Assembly: GCA_947652605.1 (NCBI GenBank)
Contig: OX393577.1
Coordinates: 56,010,108-56,074,107 of the forward strand
DNA: 64,000 bases
Reading direction: 5' to 3'
DNA from: Elmis aenea
Lineage: Eukaryota > Arthropoda > Insecta > Coleoptera > Elmidae
The notes beneath the pieces are model-generated. The model searched no databases and was not told the DNA's origin. It saw only the letters and a list, made by a program, of their open reading frames with translations. Numbering within the stretch: position 1 is the stretch's first letter; every line of letters begins with the position of its first letter. The position numbers and the translations under genes were made by a program. Shown here one piece after another: positions 57,218 through 64,000 of this stretch.

Positions 57218-57640
57218 CAGGGTGCCCATTTTTCTAACCTGTTGTATGGGTAACTCCGTTAATATTAAAGATACAGAAACGTTTAAATTAGCAAATTTGT
57301 GCAGAACTTAAAGGGAAATCTAATGTTATTACCAAATTTAACCTACGCCGTCAACTTTTTAAAATATTCTGAAAAAACTGAAAATTACTCTAAATAAATT
57401 TAATACATTTTTTAATGAGATTTTTTTGTAAAAATGCTAGACTAGTTTCAAGACCTTTATCCCTTCGTCCCTAGCAATTTTATTTATTTACATACCTATT
57501 TATTTTTCGCTAGTGATGTTTAATTGATCGCATTAATCTACATAAGTATTTAGTATTTTGGTAATCTGATCATTTGGAGAATGAAAGTCAACAGGATTAT
57601 AAAGGTTAAAAAATGGAATATTCGAATTTGGTCCACCCTG
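57218..57640. repeat. CAGGGTG...CACCCTG element, 423 bp
   Basis: Starts CAGGGTGCCCATTTTTC, ends GGTCCACCCTG, with TA on both sides. It shares with the element at 59405 the subterminal phrase AAGATACAGAAACGTTTAAA in loose form. No coding. Confidence 0.65.
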
Positions 57641-57642
57641 TA

Positions 57643-58663
57643 CTCACAAAATAATTAACTAAAAAAAATCTTTTACTGAACTGAATTGATCCGCAGAATC
57701 GGTTAAACGGTGTAGAATCGGAACAAAACCAAACTGGTTAAATATTATGTACAGGATCTAAACCAATTTTATAGAAGTTTGAAATCCTGGTACTAAGCAT
57801 ACATTGTGTGAAATTTACTATTAATTAAAACTGTATATCTAATAAAGCAATTTAAAATAATGCGTCAACAAAAATAGGACAGGAAAGTCATACCTATACG
57901 TTTTACGTGACTAGATTTTATCAAGTAAAATAATTATCTGCTACTTCTGTCGTTTTCTCGTGAACTATGGATTAACGACTTATATGTTGTGCTAAGGTCA
58001 CGAGCTGAATCAAAAGACGAAGGCAAAAGTACTTATTTACTTTCTTTTACTATATCTCGAGGAAATAGTTACTAGTTACATATTCCGTAAAGTGAATGAA
58101 AAAATTATGTAATTACAAATAAACATTATTTGCACAGCATAATGAGAACTTCCAAGACTTTGGTGAAATTATGTAACAACGTATACTTTATTTAATTGAC
58201 TCTTATCCCACAGTATAAGGAAAATGTTGGATTAAGCAACGTGAAAAAGATAATCTAAATTTGCTACATGTTGATTAGATTAGATATAAAATGTTTTTGT
58301 TGCGTCAATGAGCAAATAAATATATTTAATCTAAGCAGGAAAATAACTTTGTAGCTACAACATCGTCATTTAAAGACATTTTGTAATGATACAGTTTCAT
58401 TCAAGAAGTATGAGTGTAAAACAGAAAAACCAATTGCTTTTTTATGACATAACAAAATCATATTTACTATTTTTCTTCTTAAACATTTTAATTTTCTGTT
58501 TATCTTAGTTTATTTCAAAATGAATAATACAAGCAATATAGAGAGTTTTTGTTTAATAAATGCATCAAACGATGATAGGTTAATTTTTACATGACTATTA
58601 TAAGTTTATATTAAAATTTCTATTTTACGTTTAATGGTACACTTGCTTTTTAAGCCTCGTTCA
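57643..58663. other. Gene-free AT-rich stretch
   Basis: Nothing was recognised. Confidence 0.4.
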
Positions 58664-58771
58664 TATGGTGACGCTAACGTCGTGACATTTAATGCCACGA
58701 CAGTGCTTTAAATTCGCTGTCACGGCACGTTGTCGTGGCATTAAATGTCACGGTGTTATAGTGTCACCATA
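58664..58771. repeat. Short palindrome (MITE-like), 108 bp
   Basis: TATGGTGAC...GTGACATTTAATGCCACGAC faces GTCGTGGCATTAAATGTCAC...GTCACCATA. A nearly perfect hairpin of about 45 bp per arm. Flanking TSD not clear. Confidence 0.75.
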
Positions 58772-58799
58772 GGTTTGTCCAGCAGACAAAACTTTACTA

Positions 58800-59366
58800 A
58801 TACAACAATGACCAGTAATAGGCTTTCAATATTTTAAGTTGTTGATTGGTTGTCATGGTAACGACAAAAACTACAACGACCGGTCTATTTGATTTATAAT
58901 GGTTGTTGTCCAAAACGCAACTTTACAAATTTGACAATAAATGTTGAAGTAAAATACCATGTATGCTGCATCAATGAATTTAGAAGAAAAATTAATTCTA
59001 TTTGATTATGTAAATGTAAATAATGCCTAAGCTTGCGCCTGTAAAAAAAAGTTGGTTGTCATAAAACAAAAACGAATCGACCTAGCAAAAATTTGTGATC
59101 ATCATTTGATTCAGCTTAAAAAGTTACTTGGGCATTGTTTTTACACATTTGAAATAGTTTATAATCCAGAAGTTATGGGCGATTTTCAAAAATCGTATTT
59201 TCCGGTTTTTCCTCATTTTCTCGGATACCGATATCTTTATATTTCCAATTTCTCTTCAGATTATTAATGAGGACCGAATTTAGCAACTTTGCCAAATTGA
59301 AACCTACAATCTAGCTATAATAATAAGCGAGATTCCCATATTTAATCTCGAATTTTAAACACCCTG
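58800..59366 (+). repeat. Interspersed repeat F1, copy 4
   Basis: The most complete uninterrupted copy: GTTGATTGGTTGTCATGG (58841), GTTGTTGTCCAAAACGCAA, GATTTTCAAAAATCGTATTT (59171), AATAAGCGAGATTCCCAT (59320), end CACCCTG-TATA. It serves as the empty-site reference for the insertions in copies 2 and 3. The 71-codon plus frame inside it is not conserved in the other copies. Confidence 0.7.
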
Positions 59367-59404
59367 TATAGTTATTAATAAACACAATAATGTATATGCA
59401 CCTT

Positions 59405-61336
59405 CAGAGTGGTCCACATAGAAGGGCCATTATTGGGATCTCGTAAACGGTAAGAGCTACGAAGAAGTTTAAATTAGACAAATTGTTCCCCTTCCTGAGG
59501 TCTAACCAGTGATACTTTAATTCAGGGTTGAGCAGATTTAAATCAATTGATTTAAATCACGATTTAAATCATGATTTAAATCAAGTGATTTTAAAAAAAA
59601 AATCATTGATTTAAATCAAGTGATTTTTTAAAAAAAATTATTAATTTAAATCACAGATTATATGAGTACAATATAATATTAATTTATAATAAAACAAAAT
59701 TGTATTATTATTAGTAATTAAATACACGAAATGGTGAATAAACCATATCAATTTGCTCTTGTGAAGTAATATTCATTGTGGAAATGCAATTATTCAAAAA
59801 ATAAATGACAAGTTTTTGACGTTAGCGAAGTGAACAGTCAGTTTTTTCGATTTTCACGGCACTCTAATTGCTTCAATAACGATTTGAAGAAAAATGTCGA
59901 ATATCTCGAAAAGTATGAGTTTTAAGTATAGGACATACTTAACAAAATATGAAGTTCTTTTAGAGACAAATTCGATGACATAAAAAAATACAGGGGTTTG
60001 TGTTTGAAAAAATTCGAGTTACGAGCTTTTGAAAATCATGGAAGTTGCCACCTATTTATAAACACCCCTGTATGTGTGATTCAAATTTTTTCATATCGAG
60101 CGAACAGAGAAATTTTTTCTGCTTGTCCATACCAAATTACAACTCTGTATTTCAAAATAACTTCAGGAGAATTTTTTAAATAAAGACTTAAAACCTTGAA
60201 TAATTTAGAATTTATTTTTTTTTTTACAACGCCGTATAAAAACCTGTAGTATTTTATACTGATGCAAAGCTAAAATTAAGGCGGTCAAAAATATTAAATA
60301 AAAAATTGGGTGTTGTCTTTGAAATATAAAAGTTGCTATTAGTTCCAGAAAGGTGACTCACCCTGTATATTTGAAAATATTTTTATTGTGTTGTTTAGAA
60401 AAAACTGTATAAAATAGCATTTGAATCAACTTCATATCTCAAGCCGTTTAGCCACAATCGACCGATCCCAAACTAATGACTCACCCTGTATATAATTAAT
60501 TGAACATCACCATTTAGCATTGATTTTTTCAAAATTCTTAATCATTATATTTAATTTTTCATTTTGACAAAAATTCACCAATGAATTTAATATATTGATT
60601 ATTAAATATATTAGCACAAAACAGAAATAGCATGTAAATATGTCACTAAATTCGATAATATGGTACATTTGATTTAAATCAAAAAAATTTGATTTAAATC
60701 AAAAAAATCTGATTTAAATCAAATAAATCGATTTTTTTGATTTTTAAAAAAAAAATCATGATTTTTATCTACCCTGCTTTAATTATTAAAAAAGTTCCAT
60801 GGTACGCTAGATAAAAAATTAAATTAAAAAAGGGCATTTTTTTACATCGGTAATAACTCGGTTATACGTGATGGTACAAAAATATTTTTGGGAAAAAAGT
60901 TAGTAGAATTTTGTACATACTGTAAAATAAAAACATTCATATGTTTCAATATTGTTTAAATTTATGGCACTCTATAGCTGCATAGAGACTTTTTGATGAA
61001 TTTTATTTGTTTTGAGCCTTAATATCAAAATACATACATTAAAAATTTTATATTATTAAAAAGAGAAAAAAAAAGCTTTTTTCATGAGGTCATAGTAGTC
61101 ATAGACTATCCAAAAATATTTTTGGACCATCAAGTATAACCGAGTTATTAACGATTTAAAAAAAGCGTCCATTTTGATTGTTCTTTATTATCTAGCGTGC
61201 CATGGCGCTTTTTTAAAACATTAAAGCATCACTGAATAGCATTTAAAAAGGGGAACAATTTGTCTAATTTAAACTTCTTTGTAGCTCTTACGGTTTACGA
61301 GATCCCAATAGTGGTCCTTCTATGTGGACGACCCTG
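59405..61336. repeat. Inverted-repeat element with a nested hAT
   Basis: Left end CAGAGTGGTCCACATAGAAG, right end (inverted) CAGGGTCGTCCACATAGAAG, paired over about 105 bp including GGGATCTCGTAAAC and ACAAATTGTTCCCC. A hAT element fills 59523-60776. No coding. Flanking TSD unclear, TA on the right only. Confidence 0.7.
59523..60776. mobile_element. hAT element with GATTTAAATC subterminal repeats
   Basis: Left terminus CAGGGTTGAGCAGATTTAAA, right (inverted) CAGGGTAGATAAAAATC. Exact 8-bp TSD CTTTAATT at 59515-59522 and 60777-60784. The palindromic decamer GATTTAAATC recurs about five times at the left end and four times at the right, likely transposase-binding sites. Inside are two CACCCTG-TATA ends (60361 and 60483) of further, decayed insertions. 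No transposase is readable. Confidence 0.85.
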
Positions 61337-62025
61337 TATACGTATGGCAAACCTTCAATGTAGAAACATATACAAATGTTTTTTCTCTTAAGATCGTATT
61401 TAGTTTGTCATCTTGGAGCATACATTTTTTATGGCACCATGAGAAATAAAAAAGTTGATTTTTTTTGCAATCTAATAAGCATTTGTTTCTTTTAAAAGCT
61501 CCATGTCATTAAAGCCCTTGCGTTAACTTCAAACACCAAACTTTTACAGTTTATAGAAAGAAACTAATAATTAAAGTTAAAATCAACGTACTTTAAATAT
61601 TTTAGGATGTTTTAGAAACTACGCATAATAGACGCATCACTATTTTGAATTTTTTCCAATTGAACCACTTTCCATTACTAGATTCCTATGTTTTTCATGC
61701 ATATGCACAGGGACGATATTTTTTGAACATAAAATATGTTGTCACAAGCATTCAATTATTCTCAAATAAAACTAATTAAAACTGGTTTTGTATCTCGCAT
61801 AAATAGTAATTTTCTAGAGAAAAAAGTCGTTAATTTTCAAATGAGTTCATCTTACTTTTATAGTTTAATTGGAGAGTGGTAAAAATTTGTATTTTTAATT
61901 GTACCGGATGTAATGTTTGGAGCTCACTACACTCTTAGAATTTTTTGTCAAAGTCAAACCCTATTCCAGGCCATTAACTATACGAGTAAAAATTTATTGG
62001 ACTACTTTTTCTTACATGTATTAAA
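61337..62025. other. Gene-free stretch
   Basis: GGCACCATGAGAAATAAAAA at 61431 is a variant of the internal motif of the CACCCTG-ended elements. Nothing else was recognised. Confidence 0.4.
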
Positions 62026-62033
62026 CAAACTAT

Positions 62034-62233
62034 CAGGGCCGTTCACAGAAAATTCGGGCCCCGGGGAAGCTATAGACAACAGCCCCCCCCATTACTCTTA
62101 GAAAGGTTTAAATTTAATTTTAATAGTATTTGTAAACAAAATATTGTGTATTAGCTCGAATCCGGGCCCCCTTAACAATACCGGGTTCCGGGAATTAGTC
62201 CCGTCTACCTCTCCCCCCCTGTGATAGGCCCGG
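62034..62233. mobile_element. hAT MITE, GC-rich, 200 bp
   Basis: Left CAGGGCCGTTCACAG, right (inverted) CCGGGCCTATCACAGG. Exact 8-bp TSD CAAACTAT at 62026-62033 and 62234-62241. G/C runs (GGGCCCCGGGG, CCCCCCCC) stand out against the AT-rich surroundings. Confidence 0.85.
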
Positions 62234-62241
62234 CAAACTAT

Positions 62242-62815
62242 AAATAGCCAATTAAACAATTTTGTTGACAATGGTAAAAAATCACTCTTTCGTTCAGTAG
62301 TTGACAAAGAATGTTTTTTTTTTAAAATCTTGTATATGCATTATAAAGAATTGTGTTTTTGTGGATGCCTTATAAATGCATACCTTCGATTTTAACATGT
62401 CTAAATATATTTTGCTGTTCCTATCCGTTTCTAAAAATTCTTTTAATTGTTGTTAAATGTTTCTTTTTAGCTACATTAAAGTGAAACTGTTTACATTAAA
62501 AGTAAGAAACGTTAAAGCCATATTTTACCGCACGATATATTAATAGGTGATAGCTAGATATGTGATTTTTAAATTGCACTTTCTGTTTTATTTGCGTCGT
62601 AATGTGATTCAGCAAATATTTCTACATTTTTATAAATGATAAATTACTCAATACTGATATACAGAATCGTGTTTTAAGCACAATCAATATAAGAAAATTT
62701 TAAGACAATGGTTGTTGGAGATCATTGGATATAATATAACCTACAATTAATTTCTTTCATCTGTATAGAAAATATCCAGTTAGCCCACTTTTGCAGACGA
62801 TACGGCTGTCCTAGC
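62242..62815. other. Gene-free AT-rich stretch
   Basis: Nothing was recognised. Confidence 0.4.
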
Positions 62816-62975
62816 CAGGGACTGAGAACGGAACGAAAACGAAAACGTTAAACGAAATTAACCGAAATTTTTTTAAGAACGAAAACGAAACCGAAAACGA
62901 AATTATTATTTTTCGTTGAAGAGCGAAAACGAAATAAATATTTTCCAAAACCGGTTTTAACCGGTTTTGTCCCTA
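62816..62975. repeat. GAAAACGAAA repeat, hAT-like ends
   Basis: Starts CAGGGACTGAGAACGG and ends AACCGGTTTTGTCCCTA; the interior is built of GAAAACGAAA units and the palindrome AACCGGTTTTAACCGGTT. The ends resemble hAT termini, but no TSD could be found. Confidence 0.45.
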
Positions 62976-64000
62976 TTTCAATTTAATTTGTTAAACACAA
63001 ACGCGAATTTACCTTCTGTCCTGGGGAGACTCTACGAGGCAGTAAAAAATCTCACTTGAAATAAGTGAGCTTCACTAATCTCCATATATTTACGTGAATA
63101 TGTATTAACAACTTTATTGTTTATACTTGCAATTTCGTGTAACACAATTAACGGTACAGATATTCTCTATTTCTAATTTGTTTTTTAGATCACCAATATA
63201 GAATATACACTTGATTGGATATATATTATCAATGTGTATGGTTTATTTGCGTTTAGACAATAATAGTAAAATTTATTCTTACTCCTAAAAGGACTAACGT
63301 AAAAGAAGATTTATTGGAAGATGTGTTGCTAGTAAGATTTAACGGAATGTGAAAATGTATATTGTATGGTATGTACAAACTATAAAGTTAAAGTATATTT
63401 CTATAAGTTTTTTTTTAATATCTTTTTTATTTATAACATTTAGTAAATTATCCACTTGAATTCATTCTTTTGTCTTTTTAAATAATTACAGCAGGATCTT
63501 ATTTAATTCAAATGCATAGATTTTTAGTATCAAAACAAAGGGCCTAGCAGGATAAGATAGGCCAGCGGCCCTTGAAACCAAATTTTAAATTAGTTATTTT
63601 GCTATGTAGGTATCATAAAAAAAAAAATATTTGCAATAAATTTAGCACCCCCTTTACCCCCTTCTCCTAGTAATCGAAAAAAGCTGTTTTTTCGTTTTTA
63701 TTTTTTTTCTTTGCCCTGAATAATCGAAAAATTTTGAAAAAATTCATGAATGAGCATAATAACATATCTTATTTGAAAAAATTTTTATTTTTAAGTTTGA
63801 CGAAAAATTCGAATTTTTGAAAAAAAATTAAGATTTTAAATGCGTTTTTCAATTGTTTTTTTTATAGGTAAGAGTGCAGCACTTACATATATATTGTATT
63901 TAGTCATAATTAATATTTCCTGAAAAATTCAGGAAAATTGATGTGGTGCGCCGTGTTCAAAAATTGAAAAAACTGCTTATTTTTGCACTCTTGTCCATTT
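62976..64000. other. Gene-free AT-rich end of window
   Basis: Low-complexity A/T runs, especially 63600-64000. No gene or repeat boundary was recognised. Confidence 0.4.

Noticed and set aside
59052..59267. 71-codon plus frame in F1 copy 4
   Set aside because: The frame is broken in the other F1 copies, so it is not a conserved coding region.

Overview
The window looks like AT-rich, gene-poor insect nuclear DNA, possibly from a beetle, though the order is only a guess. Evidence: introns with GT/AG borders, AATAAA signals instead of operon structure, arthropod-type transposons (hAT, Tigger/pogo-like, mariner-like, MULE-like, Jockey and RTE-like LINEs, a solo LTR), and insect-style SINA/SIAH-like genes. 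Nothing suggests bacterial or phage DNA.

Region 1 (1-7.2 kb) holds the 5' part of a minus-strand gene. A short first exon (6385-6408) and a second exon (356-450) appear to encode one signal peptide split by an intron of about 5.9 kb. The intron carries a palindromic element and a 140-bp tandem repeat. The rest of that gene lies left of the window.

Region 2 (7.2-16.5 kb) is transposon-rich: a 9-bp-TSD foldback element with TTCTTCGCC repeats, a Jockey relic, a Tigger-like MITE, a 1.06-kb palindrome, and a hAT element (13672-16457) that swallowed LINE pieces and still shows hAT transposase remnants.

Region 3 (16.5-44.6 kb) is the centrepiece: a head-to-tail array of six intronless SIAH-like genes (here A1, B1, A2, B2, B3, C). 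Each intact protein (487-493 aa) has two consecutive modules of RING, SIAH zinc finger and SINA-like domain. The first RING has lost zinc ligands; the second is complete. Start-to-start distances, once a 1.43-kb LTR insertion is subtracted, are 5056, 3972, 5057, 3972 and 3965 bp, so the array grew by copying an A+B dimer and then one B unit. B2 and B3 lie in a 5,400-bp tandem duplication that reads identical throughout. Gene C is split by a 1.44-kb foldback element with a 9-bp TSD. Each gene has the same compact promoter (GATA sites plus TATA box), and each of the five inter-gene spacers carries an RTE-like reverse-transcriptase relic.

Region 4 (44.6-64 kb) has no recognisable host gene. It is a nest of elements that mostly end in CAGGGTG/CACCCTG next to TA or TATA. 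One of them (49569-51078) is a giant inverted repeat whose loop carries a small ORF resembling a DUF4817-type helix-turn-helix. Further nested items are a 5'-truncated LINE with an 11-bp TSD, a GC-rich foldback element, several hAT MITEs with 8-bp TSDs, and a hairpin resembling Penelope/hammerhead sequences.

All identifications come from reading the sequence; no database search was run.
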